This document shows, piece by piece, positions 18,974 through 28,206 of a stretch of DNA of 64,000 bases. The stretch spans positions 455,076 through 519,075 of the forward strand of contig CAVTWS010000023.1 of NCBI GenBank assembly GCA_963738445.1, given 5' to 3'. The notes below the pieces were generated by a model that was not told the origin of the DNA, made no database searches, and saw only the letters and a list, made by a program, of their open reading frames with translations. The position numbers and the translations under genes are program-made. Each line of letters opens with the position of its first letter. Position 1 is the stretch's first letter. This DNA comes from CAVTWS01 sp963738445 (lineage in GTDB: Bacteria > Actinomycetota > Acidimicrobiia > Acidimicrobiales > SHLQ01).

Positions 18974-19936
18974 ATGACGAACGAGTCGGCTGCGCGCGAG
19001 CGGATCGACGACACTGTCCCGATGCCCACGCTGTCCGGTGCGGACCGTCACCTCGTCGTCGACGCCCCGGAGGGCCTGGCGCTCGGCGGCACGCTCGGCG
19101 GGTGGCAGACGGGGCGCCGTGATCCGTCCGTTCGGGTGACCCCGGATCGGGTGGATCTGTGTTGGAGGACGCCGGACGGTCCGGTCGCCGTGCGCCTCAC
19201 CCAGGTCGGGGCGCGAGTCGACATCCGGGCCTGGGGTCCGGGAGCCGGCGGGCTGGACGCCACCTGGCCCGGGTTGTTGGGTGTCGACGACAACCCAGCC
19301 GCCCACCGCCCCGATCACCCGGTGCTCGCACCGCTGGCCCGGCGATTCTCGGGCCTTCGCTATCCCCGCGGTCGTCCGGTGCTCGACGCCGCGCTGCCCG
19401 CCATCTTGGGCCAGCGGGTGACCACCGCCGAGGCCGTCGCGGCTCATCGCCGGATCGTCGTGCGCTACGGCGTGGCGGCTCCGGGTCCGCTGGACCTCGT
19501 GCTCCCGCTCGCCCCCGAGGTGGCGCGCCGCATCCCCTACCACGAGCTGCACACCATCGGCGTCGACCGGCGGCGAGCGCAACTCGTCGCCGCCGTCGCC
19601 GCAGTGTCGGACCGGCTCGAGCAGGTGAGTCATGACTCCCAGGAACTGCAACGACGGCTCCGCACGATCTCCGGAATCGGACCGTGGACCGCGGCGATCG
19701 TGGCTCAGACCGTGTGCGGCGACGCCGACGCGGCGATCGTGGGCGATCTGCACCTGCCGGGCCTCGTCGTGTGGAGCCTGGCGGGAGAACGCGACGGCGA
19801 TGACCGGCGAATGCTGGCCCTGCTCGAGCCGTTCCTCGGTCATCGCGCCCGCGTCCAGCGCCACCTCCTGCTCTCGGGCCGGCACCCCCCGGCCCGACAC
19901 GCCCGAGCCCGCATCATCGACCATCGACGACGTTGA
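18974..19936 (+). CDS. AlkA-like DNA glycosylase (HhH-GPD superfamily)
   Basis: 320 residues. The N-terminal beta domain is as in AlkA, then DAALPAILGQRVTTAEA, and the helix-hairpin-helix RTISGIGPWTAAIVAQ with the catalytic-aspartate region VGDLHLPGLVVWSLAG. It excises alkylated or deaminated bases. There is no Fe-S cysteine cluster, which excludes the MutY/Nth type. ATG 18974 is the first start after the terminator. Confidence 0.85.
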   Translation: MTNESAARERIDDTVPMPTLSGADRHLVVDAPEGLALGGTLGGWQTGRRDPSVRVTPDRVDLCWRTPDGPVAVRLTQVGARVDIRAWGPGAGGLDATWPGLLGVDDNPAAHRPDHPVLAPLARRFSGLRYPRGRPVLDAALPAILGQRVTTAEAVAAHRRIVVRYGVAAPGPLDLVLPLAPEVARRIPYHELHTIGVDRRRAQLVAAVAAVSDRLEQVSHDSQELQRRLRTISGIGPWTAAIVAQTVCGDADAAIVGDLHLPGLVVWSLAGERDGDDRRMLALLEPFLGHRARVQRHLLLSGRHPPARHARARIIDHRRR

Positions 19937-20008
19937 GCGCCGGCTCGTCAGCACGATCGGACCGGAATCGAGGGCTCGGACCCATATTGGTCGAAACCAA
20001 GCTCGCCA

Positions 20009-22423
20009 TTGAGCAATTTGACCCATCGAAGGCCGGCCTTCCGCCGTCGATGGAGAGGTGTGTTCTCCCGGGGTACGTTTGGTGTGCGGCCACGCGGTTC
20101 CTCGCCACGGTTGGCGAAGCCGATTCCGACACATTGGGCCGTCACCTACTCGCTCGCGGCCGGAGCCGGCGCGATCGTCTACTGGTTCGCCGAGGGAGCG
20201 GCGGCCGAGTTGATCTACAGCCTCGTCGCGGTCGCGACCGTGCCGGTGGTCATCGTCGGGGTGCACAGGAACCGGATCGGATCCCACCCCGTGTGGAAGT
20301 GGTTCGGCGCCGCGCTGGCCTCCTACGTCGTGGCCGAGGTGATTCGGGACTACGCCAGCTCGTCGGATCAATCCGTGCCCGCCGACGTGTTGGCGGTCCT
20401 GGGCTACCTGTGCCAGATCCGGGGCCTGTCGTTGCTCGTACGAGCCCGGCACGAGCGGCTGGGCCGCAACGCGGCCGCCGACGCCGTGGTGGTGGGCGCC
20501 GCCGCGTGGATCCTGGCGTGGGTGTTCCTCATGGAGCCGGCGCTGAGTCACACGTCGACGGCGAGCGCCCTGGTGGCCGGGCTCTTCCAGCCCCTGGCGG
20601 TCGTGATCATCCTCTACGTCTGCATCCTGGTGATGTCGGACGGGTTCCGCACCCTGTCGTTCTGGATGCTGGCCAGCTCGATGGTCGTCTCGTTGTTCGG
20701 CGACTTCGGGTATGCGATCGTCGTCGCCCGCCAGCTCGATGTGGATCCCGCCCGGTTCGATGCGCTCTACATCGTCGCCTTCGGCCTGGTCGGTGGTTCG
20801 GCCCTGCACCCCTCCATGCGGTCGATCACCGAGGTGAGGCCCACCCAGGCGCACCGCTGGAGCACGGCGCGGATGACAACGTTGTCGGTTGCCATGTTCG
20901 CCCCGGCGGCCGCGGTGATCGGGGTGGCCGACAGCAGCCCCTTCGGAGCCGTCCGGATCGTGTCGGTGCTCGGTTTCACCGTGATCGCCACCGCACGCGT
21001 GCTGATGGCGATCCGGGAGGAGACCCGGGCCAGCCGGGCCCTGCTGAGCTCGGCCCTGTGGGACCCGCTGACGCACCTGTCGACTCGGCTCGGATTCACC
21101 AGCCAGCTCACCGACCTGCGGGAGAGCGACCGCGTGAGGATGCGGGCGACGGCGGTGGCGCTGATCGACCTGCACGGCTTCCGGCGGGTGAACGACAGCC
21201 TCGGCCACGCAGCGGGCGACGAGTTGCTGGTCGCCGTCGCCGAACGGCTGCGGTGCGATCTCGGACCGGGTGACGCGCTGGGTCGATTGTCCGGCGACGA
21301 GTTCGGGTTGGCGTTCGGAGGTCTGGCCGATGCTCGCGATGCCCGCGACCGGGCTCGGCAGATCCAGGGTGCGTTCGACTCGCCGTTCGAGGTGGGTGGT
21401 CGTTCCCTGTCTTTGTCGGCGCGCATCGGCATCGCCCTGGCGAGCGAGCACGACGACACGACGGTGACCGAGCTGGTCCGATGTGCCGATACGGCGCTGC
21501 ACCGCGCCAAGGCCGGGCTCGGACCGAGCGTCGTCGTGTTCACCGAGCAGATGCGAAAAGAGGTCCAGGCCCGGCTCGAGATCGAGAGCGGGCTGCGGAC
21601 GGCGCTCGAGAACGACGAGTTCCACCTCGTGTTCCAACCGGTCGTCGACATCGCCACCGGGCAGTTGGCATCGTTCGAAGCCTTGCTGCGGTGGGAGCGC
21701 TACGGCGCGGCGATCGGACCGGCCGAGTTCGTCCCGGTGGCCGAGGCCAACGGGTTGATCCTGCCCATGGGGCGATGGGCGTTGCGTGAGTCGATCCGCC
21801 AGTTCCGGCGCTGGCTCGACGAGGGCATCTGCGATGACCACACCTACATGGCGGTCAACCTCTCGTCGCGGCAGCTGGACGACAGCGGACTGGTCGGCTT
21901 CCTCGTCGAGACGCTCCGCACCGAGCGGGTGCGGCCGGACCAGGTCTGCCTCGAACTGACCGAGACCGCCATGATGGAACGGGTCGACGAGGCGGCGGCG
22001 ATCTTCGATCGGCTTCGTCAGCTCGGGATCCGGCTGGCGATCGACGACTTCGGCACCGGCTTCTCGTCCCTCGGCCAGATCAAGCAGCTGCCGTTCGACA
22101 TCGTCAAGGTTGACCGGGCCTTCGTGACCGGGATCGACGTGTCCGCCGAGAGCCGCGAGCTGATCGCGGCCATCCTCGGCCTCGCCACCGCTCTGGGCAA
22201 GGTCGTGGTAGCCGAGGGCGTGGAGACCGAAGCCCAGTACGAGGTGCTGAGCCGCATGGGCTTCGGCTACGCCCAGGGCTTCCTCCTGGCCCGCCCGGCC
22301 GTCGCGGCCGACATCCCGGATCGGGTGATGTCACTCGCCCGGCGCAGCATCGAGCGTCCCGGGGCGGGCGCCACCGAGCCCAACGCCGGCGAGCTGAACG
22401 TCGCTGGTCAGATCTCGAGCTGA
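20009..22423 (+). CDS. membrane GGDEF-EAL protein (cyclic-di-GMP metabolism)
   Basis: 804 residues from TTG 20009; the start is uncertain, and GTG codons near 20057 and 20090 are possible. About eight to ten hydrophobic segments occupy residues 40-335. The GGDEF domain follows (LGHAAGDELLVAVAERL, then LSGDEFGLAFG near residue 428), with SGDEF in place of GGDEF. The EAL domain has SFEALLRWE near 554, then VNLSSRQL, LELTETAMM, AIDDFGTGFSSLG, VKVDRAFV and VAEGVETEAQ. The EAL side looks intact for phosphodiesterase activity. SGDEF proteins can be active cyclases, so the balance is unknown. It converges with the lipoprotein-like gene, with ends overlapping by 16 nt. Confidence 0.9.
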   Translation: MSNLTHRRPAFRRRWRGVFSRGTFGVRPRGSSPRLAKPIPTHWAVTYSLAAGAGAIVYWFAEGAAAELIYSLVAVATVPVVIVGVHRNRIGSHPVWKWFGAALASYVVAEVIRDYASSSDQSVPADVLAVLGYLCQIRGLSLLVRARHERLGRNAAADAVVVGAAAWILAWVFLMEPALSHTSTASALVAGLFQPLAVVIILYVCILVMSDGFRTLSFWMLASSMVVSLFGDFGYAIVVARQLDVDPARFDALYIVAFGLVGGSALHPSMRSITEVRPTQAHRWSTARMTTLSVAMFAPAAAVIGVADSSPFGAVRIVSVLGFTVIATARVLMAIREETRASRALLSSALWDPLTHLSTRLGFTSQLTDLRESDRVRMRATAVALIDLHGFRRVNDSLGHAAGDELLVAVAERLRCDLGPGDALGRLSGDEFGLAFGGLADARDARDRARQIQGAFDSPFEVGGRSLSLSARIGIALASEHDDTTVTELVRCADTALHRAKAGLGPSVVVFTEQMRKEVQARLEIESGLRTALENDEFHLVFQPVVDIATGQLASFEALLRWERYGAAIGPAEFVPVAEANGLILPMGRWALRESIRQFRRWLDEGICDDHTYMAVNLSSRQLDDSGLVGFLVETLRTERVRPDQVCLELTETAMMERVDEAAAIFDRLRQLGIRLAIDDFGTGFSSLGQIKQLPFDIVKVDRAFVTGIDVSAESRELIAAILGLATALGKVVVAEGVETEAQYEVLSRMGFGYAQGFLLARPAVAADIPDRVMSLARRSIERPGAGATEPNAGELNVAGQISS

Positions 22424-23038
22424 TCCAGCTCCCGCGGGATCGAGGCACGCCCGCCCGACGCGTGCCGCCGCGACGAGGGCGGTGCCGACCCCGGGATCAC
22501 CGAAGACCAACTGCACCAGCAAGCCGTTGCGGAGCTGACGATCGTTGATCACCACGTCGGTCACGCACGCGGCTGAGCTCTCGGAGAGCCCGATGCCTTC
22601 GAAGGCGGAGACGAGGGTGTCCTCGACGTTCACACAGCTCCCGATGACCTGGTCCAACTCGTCGACATCGCCGTCGAGCGCCCCCAGGAGCTGCTCCGAT
22701 TCGACCTCGCCGTCCATCACGCCGTAGTCGCTGAGCGCGGCATCGCCCCAGGTCTCCCGGGCGGCGTCGGCCAGACACTCGCTGGCCGAGGCCAGGGTGT
22801 CGGTGGTGGCGCCGATCTGGTCACGGACCCCGTCGTAGCTGTCTTCGAGGGTCGAACCCAGATCGTCGAGCCCATCGATCTCCTGGAGGTCGTCGATCTG
22901 ATCGAGCGCACCCGCGGGGTCCGCCTCCGTCTTGGTGCATCCGACGCTCCCGGCCAGGGCGAGGGCCGCAAGCATGGGCGCCAAGAGGTGCGCCGGCCAC
23001 TGGTCTCGTCGACCGCGGGTGGGGCACCGGCTCATCAC
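22408..23038 (-). CDS. secreted or lipoprotein-like hypothetical protein, one frameshift
   Basis: About 209 codons. The N-terminus has LLAPMLAALALAGSVGC, a signal sequence with a cysteine at a possible but imperfect lipobox. The mature part is acidic, with spaced cysteines (SECLADAA, VIGSCVNVE, SAACVTDVV, ACLDPA), suggesting two disulphides. In the continuous frame it would run to 22331, deep inside the EAL gene. Removing one G near 22433 gives ACLDPAELDQLEI and a stop at 22408, a much more natural end. The start is GTG 23038 or ATG 23035, with CACAAT as a possible -10 box just upstream. Confidence 0.65.
22417..22431. terminator. hairpin at convergent gene ends
   Basis: GAGCTG-ATC-CAGCTC, a six-bp perfect stem spanning the EAL stop codon and the last codons of the opposing gene. 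It is short, so termination is only suggested by position. Confidence 0.4.
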
Positions 23039-23093
23039 GGGCTCATTGTGACCGATGGAAATCCCGGAACGGCGTCACGTCGATGCCCGCCAG

Positions 23094-23099
23094 TACCCT
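23094..23099 (+). promoter_or_regulatory. -10 box TACCCT of the aldolase gene
   Basis: TACCCT about 83 nt before the aldolase ATG, giving a leader of about 76 nt. The leader holds a perfect hairpin at 23107-23125 (GGCGCAG-CGGAT-CTGCGCC) that could affect expression. Confidence 0.45.
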
Positions 23100-23181
23100 G
23101 GTTGCTGGCGCAGCGGATCTGCGCCGGCCGCCCGGGGCGCCACGCCGGCGTCCGAGTCGGGCCCACCTACTCACCGGAGGA

Positions 23182-24243
23182 ATGACCACCGTGGACTACC
23201 AGAGCCTGCTCGGCGACGAAGCCGAGGCCCTGCTCGGCTACGAGGCGAGGGCCATCGCCCGCGACGATCTCATCCTGCCCGGCCCCGACTTCGTCGACCG
23301 GGTGTTCGCTCTGACCGATCGCAACCCCCAGGTCCTCCGCAACATCAATGCCCTGTTCAACTCCGGCCGGTTGGCCGGGTCGGGCTACGTGTCGATCCTT
23401 CCCGTCGACCAGGGCATCGAGCACTCCGCTGCCGCGTCGTTCGCCCCGAACCCCAAGTACTTCGATCCGGCCAACATCGTCGAGCTGGCGATCGAGGGGG
23501 GCTGCAACGCCGTCGCAACCACGTTCGGGGTGCTCGGCAGCGTGTCGCGGCGGTACGCCCACCGCATCCCGTTCATCGTGAAGATCAACCACAACGAGTT
23601 GATGACCTATCCGAACAAGTTCGACCAGGTGATGTTCGGGTCGGTCGAGCAGGCCTGGGAGCTCGGCGCCGCCGGGGTCGGCGCCACCATCTACTTCGGC
23701 TCCGATGAGGCGACCCGCCAGATCCAAGAGGTCAGCGAGGCGTTCTCCCGGGCGCACGAGCTCGGGATGTTCACGGTGCTGTGGTGCTACCTGCGCAACC
23801 CCGGGTTCAAGAAGGACGGGGTCGACTACCACGTGTCGGCCGACCTGACCGCGCAGGCGAACCACCTGGGCGTCACGATCGAGGCCGACATCATCAAGCA
23901 GAAGATGCCGGAGAACAACGGTGGCTACAACGCGCTGGAGGGCTATGGCAAGACCCACAAGGCGGTCTACTCGGATCTCACGACCGACCACCCGATCGAC
24001 CTGACCCGCTGGCAGGTCGCCAACTGCTACATGGGTCGCATCGGTCTGATCAACAGTGGCGGCGAGTCCAAGGGCGCCGGCGACACGGCGGCTGCGGTCC
24101 GCACCGCGGTCATCAACAAGCGCGCCGGCGGCATGGGTCTCATCTCGGGCCGCAAGGCGTTCCAGCGCCCCATGGCCGAGGGAATCGGCCTGCTCAACGC
24201 CATCCAGGACGTCTACCTGGATGGCACCGTGAGCGTCGCCTGA
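23182..24243 (+). CDS. fbaB: class I fructose-bisphosphate aldolase (FbaB/DhnA type)
   Basis: 353 residues, no frame problem. The blocks SILPVDQGIEHSAAASFAPN, FGVLGSVSRRYAH, FIVKINHNELMTYPNKFDQV, YFGSDEATRQIQEVS, VLWCYLRNPGFKKDG, EADIIKQKMPENNGGYNAL and GLISGRKAFQRPM are those of the DhnA-type Schiff-base aldolase of E. coli (FbaB). It cleaves or forms fructose 1,6-bisphosphate in the cytoplasm. ATG 23182 has GGAGGA just upstream. Its last codons start a 34-bp tandem repeat that includes the stop codon. Confidence 0.95.
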   Translation: MTTVDYQSLLGDEAEALLGYEARAIARDDLILPGPDFVDRVFALTDRNPQVLRNINALFNSGRLAGSGYVSILPVDQGIEHSAAASFAPNPKYFDPANIVELAIEGGCNAVATTFGVLGSVSRRYAHRIPFIVKINHNELMTYPNKFDQVMFGSVEQAWELGAAGVGATIYFGSDEATRQIQEVSEAFSRAHELGMFTVLWCYLRNPGFKKDGVDYHVSADLTAQANHLGVTIEADIIKQKMPENNGGYNALEGYGKTHKAVYSDLTTDHPIDLTRWQVANCYMGRIGLINSGGESKGAGDTAAAVRTAVINKRAGGMGLISGRKAFQRPMAEGIGLLNAIQDVYLDGTVSVA

Positions 24244-24313
24244 CGCGAGCGGAGACCATGCGGTGAGCGTCGCCTGACGCGAGCGGAGACCATGCGGTGA
24301 GCGTCGCCTGACG
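24229..24313 (+). repeat. 34-bp tandem repeat across the aldolase stop codon
   Basis: Two full copies (24229-24262 and 24263-24296) and a 17-bp third copy. Each begins GTGAGCGTCGCCTGACG, so the codons V-S-V-A and the stop are repeated. GCGTC-GCCT-GACGC in each copy can form a five-bp hairpin directly at the stop. Confidence 0.95.
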
Positions 24314-24352
24314 ACCACGTTCCCCATGTCCCACTCGCGGAGCCGTGGGCGA

Positions 24353-24358
24353 TACAGT
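24353..24358 (+). promoter_or_regulatory. -10 box TACAGT of korAB
   Basis: TACAGT about 65 nt before GTG 24423, giving a leader of about 58 nt, with GAGGAGAG as ribosome binding site at its end. Confidence 0.45.
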
Positions 24359-24422
24359 CGAATCCGGCTCCGTCGCGACCGTGCCGGAGCGCCGCCGCCG
24401 CGGCACCCATCGAGGAGAGACC

Positions 24423-26291
24423 GTGACCGATCTGAGCGATCGCCCCGATGTCCGCGAGACCGATCACGTCGTGATCCGTTTCGCTGGCGACTCGGGCGAT
24501 GGTATGCAGCTCACCGGCGAGCGATTCACGAGCACCAGCGCGTTGTTCGGGAATGACCTCGCCACCCTGCCCGACTTCCCGGCCGAGATCCGCGCCCCCG
24601 CCGGCACCCTCAACGGTGTCTCGGCGTTCCAGGTCAACATCTCGGACCACGACATCACCACCCCGGGCGATGCGCCCAGTGTGTTGGTGGCGATGAACCC
24701 GGCCGCCCTGCGGGCCGAGTTGGGCAAGCTCGAGCCGGGCGGCACGGTGATCGTGAACACGGACTCCTTCGAGGACCGGAACCTGGCCAAGGCCGGGTAC
24801 ACCGCGAACCCCCTCGACGACGATTCTCTCGACGGCTACACGGTGATCAAGGTGCCGATGACCTCGATCACAAAACAGGTCTGCGTCTCGCTCGGGGTCA
24901 AGCCACGTGACGCCGACCGTTCGAAGAACTTCTTCGCGCTGGGCCTCATCTCGTGGCTCTACTCCCGCCCCGTCGATCCGACCACGGCCTGGATCGAGGA
25001 TCGGTTCAAACGCACCGAGCTCGTGATGAAGGCCAACATGGCCGCCTTCAAGGCCGGCCACGCGTTCGGCGAGACCGCGGAGCTGAGCAGCCACCGGTAC
25101 CAGGTGCGCCCGGCCAAGTTGGAGGCGGGCCGGTACCGGAGCGTCAACGGCAACACCGCGACCGCCTGGGGGCTGGTCGCCGCGGGCCAGCTGGCGCAGG
25201 TGCCGGTGTTCCTCGGTTCGTACCCGATCACCCCGGCGTCGGACATCCTGCACGAGCTGTCGAAGCACAAGAACTTCGGGATCCGCACCCTGCAGGCCGA
25301 GGACGAGATCGCCGCGGTCTGCTCGGCGATCGGTGCCTCGTACGGCGGTCACCTCGGCGTCACGGCCACGAGCGGTCCCGGCCTGGCCCTGAAGTCCGAG
25401 GCCGTGGGTCTGGCGGTCAGCCTCGAGCTTCCGTTGCTCATCATCGACATCCAGCGCGGCGGTCCGTCCACCGGCTTGCCCACCAAGACCGAAGCCGCCG
25501 ACCTCATGCTCGCCATGTACGGCCGCCACGGCGAGGCGCCGCTCCCGATCGTGGCCGCCTACAGCCCCGGCCACTGCTTCGAGGCGGTGATCGAGGCGGC
25601 CCGCATCGCCCTCACGTATCGCACGCCGGTGATCTTCCTGTCCGACGGATACCTGGCCAACGGGTCCGAGCCGTGGAAGATCCCGGACGCGTCGACTCTC
25701 GCCCCGATCCCGGTCACGTTCGCCAGCCAGCCGAACCACATCGGACCCGACGGCGAGCCCGAGTTCTGGCCGTACGAGCGTGACGAGAAGCTGGCCCGGC
25801 CCTGGGCCCTTCCCGGCACCCCCGGCCTGATGCACCGGATCGGTGGCATCGAGAAGGCCGACGGCAGCGGCGACATCTCCTATGAGCCCGAGAACCACGG
25901 CCACATGGTCCACCTCCGCGCCGAGCGGGTGGCTCGCATCGCCGACGACATCCCTCCGGTCTGGGTCGACGGCCCCGACGAAGCGGATCTGCTCGTGCTG
26001 GGCTGGGGCTCCACGTGGGGGGCCATCACCGGCGCGGTGCGCAACCTCCGGGCCAAGGGCGAGAACGTCGCCCACGCCCACCTCATCCACCTCAACCCGT
26101 TCCCCAAGGACCTCGGGGAGGTGCTCCGCCGTTATCCCAAGGTCATCGTGCCGGAGCTCAACCTGGGGCAACTCACCGCGCTGGTGCGAGCCGAGTACCT
26201 CGTCGATGCCCGTGCGATCACCAAGGTCATGGGCCAGCCGTTCACGGCTGGCGAACTCGAACGTGCGATTCAGGGAGCCCTCGATGACTGA
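24423..26291 (+). CDS. korA: 2-oxoglutarate:ferredoxin oxidoreductase subunit alpha (fused gamma-alpha)
   Basis: 622 residues. The gamma domain is first (VIRFAGDSGDGMQLTGERF, residues about 15-190), then the alpha pyrimidine-binding domain (FLGSYPITPASDILHELS near 266, TATSGPGLALKSEA, DIQRGGPSTGLPTKTEAADL). This is the usual KorA layout, which makes succinyl-CoA and reduced ferredoxin from 2-oxoglutarate with KorB and replaces the 2-oxoglutarate dehydrogenase E1/E2. Other 2-oxoacids are possible. GTG 24423 follows GAGGAGAG. The stop overlaps the korB start. Confidence 0.92.
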   Translation: MTDLSDRPDVRETDHVVIRFAGDSGDGMQLTGERFTSTSALFGNDLATLPDFPAEIRAPAGTLNGVSAFQVNISDHDITTPGDAPSVLVAMNPAALRAELGKLEPGGTVIVNTDSFEDRNLAKAGYTANPLDDDSLDGYTVIKVPMTSITKQVCVSLGVKPRDADRSKNFFALGLISWLYSRPVDPTTAWIEDRFKRTELVMKANMAAFKAGHAFGETAELSSHRYQVRPAKLEAGRYRSVNGNTATAWGLVAAGQLAQVPVFLGSYPITPASDILHELSKHKNFGIRTLQAEDEIAAVCSAIGASYGGHLGVTATSGPGLALKSEAVGLAVSLELPLLIIDIQRGGPSTGLPTKTEAADLMLAMYGRHGEAPLPIVAAYSPGHCFEAVIEAARIALTYRTPVIFLSDGYLANGSEPWKIPDASTLAPIPVTFASQPNHIGPDGEPEFWPYERDEKLARPWALPGTPGLMHRIGGIEKADGSGDISYEPENHGHMVHLRAERVARIADDIPPVWVDGPDEADLLVLGWGSTWGAITGAVRNLRAKGENVAHAHLIHLNPFPKDLGEVLRRYPKVIVPELNLGQLTALVRAEYLVDARAITKVMGQPFTAGELERAIQGALDD

Positions 26292-27309
26292 CGTGCCCGT
26301 CGCTGTCCCGCTCACCACCAAGGCCGACTGGGCCAGCGACCAGGAGGTCCGCTGGTGCCCGGGGTGTGGTGACTACTCGATCCTCACCGCCGTCCAGTTC
26401 CTCATGCCCGAGCTCGGCGTGCGTCGCGAGGACACCGTGTTCGTCTCCGGCATCGGCTGCGCGGCCCGGTTCCCGTATTACATGAACACCTACGGCGTGC
26501 ACGGCATCCACGGCCGCGCCCCCGCCATCGCCACCGGGCTCGCCCTGGCGCGGCCCGATCTTCACGTGTGGGTGGTCGGCGGCGACGGCGACATGTTGTC
26601 GATCGGTGGCAACCACCTTCTGCACGCGCTGCGCCGCAACGTGAACCTGACCATCCTGATGTTCAACAACATGATCTACGGGCTCACCAAGGGTCAGTAC
26701 TCGCCCACCAGCGAGGTCGGCAAGGTCACCAAGTCGACCCCGTACGGCTCGGTGGACCAGCCCTTCAACCCGTTGGCCGTGGCGCTCGGCGCGGAAGCGT
26801 CCTTCGTGGGGCGCACCCACGACATGGACCGCCAGCACATGATGCAGGTGTTCAAGCGGGCCCACGACCACAAGGGTGCGGCCTTCGTGGAGGTGCTCCA
26901 GAACTGCAACGTGTTCAACGACGGCGCCTGGGACACCCTCACCAAGAAGGATGTCCGTGACGACATGCTGATCACGTTGCAGCACGGCGAGCCGATCGTG
27001 TTCGCCGGTGGCCGTCGCGGGGTGGCGCAGGACTCCCAGGGGGGCCTCCACGTGGTCGACGTCGACAGTGTCGGCATCGAGGGCATCCTCGTCCACGACG
27101 AATCCCGCGTCGATCCTTCGTTGGCCTTCGGCCTGGCCCGCATCGCCAGTGGGGTCGGCATGCCGACCCCGGTCGGGGTGCTCCGCGCCGTCGAGCGGCC
27201 CGAGTACGCCGAGGAGACCAACCGCCAGCTCGCCGAGGCGCAGGGACGCATGGGTCCGGGCGACCTTCAGGCCCTGCTCCACAGCGGCGCCACCTGGACC
27301 GTGGACTGA
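26284..27309 (+). CDS. korB: 2-oxoglutarate:ferredoxin oxidoreductase subunit beta
   Basis: 341 residues. The thiamine-diphosphate subunit shows VRWCPGCGDYSIL near residue 24, GIGCAARFPYYMNTYGVHG, and the metal-diphosphate motif VVGGDGDMLSIGGNH near 99 ending in LMFNNMIYGLTKGQ. It lacks its own ferredoxin cluster domain, as expected for two-subunit Kor. ATG 26284 lies inside the korA end (ATGACTGA), indicating translational coupling and equal production. Confidence 0.94.
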   Translation: MTDVPVAVPLTTKADWASDQEVRWCPGCGDYSILTAVQFLMPELGVRREDTVFVSGIGCAARFPYYMNTYGVHGIHGRAPAIATGLALARPDLHVWVVGGDGDMLSIGGNHLLHALRRNVNLTILMFNNMIYGLTKGQYSPTSEVGKVTKSTPYGSVDQPFNPLAVALGAEASFVGRTHDMDRQHMMQVFKRAHDHKGAAFVEVLQNCNVFNDGAWDTLTKKDVRDDMLITLQHGEPIVFAGGRRGVAQDSQGGLHVVDVDSVGIEGILVHDESRVDPSLAFGLARIASGVGMPTPVGVLRAVERPEYAEETNRQLAEAQGRMGPGDLQALLHSGATWTVD

Positions 27310-27344
27310 GCGCCACCGAAACCGGCCCGGGCGCACGCGGCGCC

Positions 27345-28109
27345 TTGGCCTGGGTCCTCGATCTCGACGGGGTGGTCTGGTTGTCGGGCCACCCCATCGC
27401 CGGTTCTGTCGATGCCGTGGCGCGGCTGATCGCGTCGGGCGCCGGCGTCGCGTTCGCCACCAACAGCGCCTGGTACACCGTCGCCGAGCAGGAGCAGAAC
27501 CTGGCCGACATCGGCATCGATGCCCGAGGACGGGTCGTCACCTCGGCCCAGGCGGCGGCTCGGGGCTGTCACCCCGGCGAGCGGGCGTTCGTCATCGGCG
27601 GGCCCGGTTTGCAGGAGAGCCTCGACGGTGCCGGCGTGGAACGTTGTGGGGATGATGTCGGCGCCTCGTCGATCGATGTGGTGGTGGTCGGGATGGATCG
27701 GCACCTCACCTACGACAAGTTGGCCTTCGCGACCCGGTCCATCCGAGCCGGAGCCCGGTTCGTGCTGAGCAACGCCGATCTGACGTACCCGACCCCGGAC
27801 GGTCTGATCCCGGGCGCCGGAAGCATCGGCGCCGCGGTCGAGGCCGCCACCGGTGTGTCACCCCTGGTCACCGGTAAGCCGGAGGCGATCATGGCCGACT
27901 TGCTCCGGGATCGCCTCGGTCCGGTGGGGATCGTGGTGGGCGACCGCGACGACACCGATGGCGACTTCGCCCGAACCCTCGGGTACCGATTCGCCATGGT
28001 GCTCAGTGGGGTTACCACCGCGGAGTCGGTGCCCCGGGATCCCGCCCCGGATGTCGTCGGATCGTGTCTGGCCGAGATCGTCGATCGCGGCCTGGCCGGA
28101 GCGTTCTGA
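27345..28109 (+). CDS. HAD-IIA family sugar phosphatase (NagD-like)
   Basis: 254 residues. HAD motifs: WVLDLDGVVWLSGHPI (nucleophile DxDGV), FATNSAWYT (motif II), TGKPEAIMADLL (motif III lysine) and VGDRDDTDGDFARTLG (motif IV aspartates). It dephosphorylates a small sugar phosphate or nucleotide. The start is a weak point: TTG 27345 or a CTG at 27306 are the only in-frame choices after the korB stop. It probably belongs to the kor transcript. Confidence 0.85.
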   Translation: MAWVLDLDGVVWLSGHPIAGSVDAVARLIASGAGVAFATNSAWYTVAEQEQNLADIGIDARGRVVTSAQAAARGCHPGERAFVIGGPGLQESLDGAGVERCGDDVGASSIDVVVVGMDRHLTYDKLAFATRSIRAGARFVLSNADLTYPTPDGLIPGAGSIGAAVEAATGVSPLVTGKPEAIMADLLRDRLGPVGIVVGDRDDTDGDFARTLGYRFAMVLSGVTTAESVPRDPAPDVVGSCLAEIVDRGLAGAF

Positions 28110-28139
28110 TCCGGCCCGGTCGAGCCGGCGGTTGGGCCC

Positions 28140-28160
28140 TTTCACCCACTATGGGTGAAA
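28140..28160. promoter_or_regulatory. 21-bp palindrome upstream of the PKD gene (operator candidate)
   Basis: TTTCACCC-ACTAT-GGGTGAAA, perfect eight-bp arms, 47 bp before the -10 box at 28207. It has the size and spacing of a dimeric repressor or activator site. It could also act as a hairpin after the HAD gene, but no U tract follows. Confidence 0.5.
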
Positions 28161-28187
28161 TTGATCATTTCTCCTGACGCGCCAGGT

Positions 28188-28202
28188 GGGCCACAGTGGC
28201 CC
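28188..28202. promoter_or_regulatory. 15-bp palindrome overlapping the PKD promoter
   Basis: GGGCCAC-A-GTGGCCC, perfect seven-bp arms, ending four bp before the -10 box. A protein bound here would block RNA polymerase. Confidence 0.45.
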
Positions 28203-28206
28203 CAGC

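Noticed and set aside
18872..21841. A 989-codon open frame opposite the AlkA-like and GGDEF-EAL genes
   Set aside because: It is a high-GC shadow frame: no domain, compositionally skewed, and fully covered by two genes with clear motifs.
23107..23125. A riboswitch in the aldolase leader
   Set aside because: Only one simple hairpin is visible in a leader of about 76 nt; no conserved aptamer pattern could be recognised.
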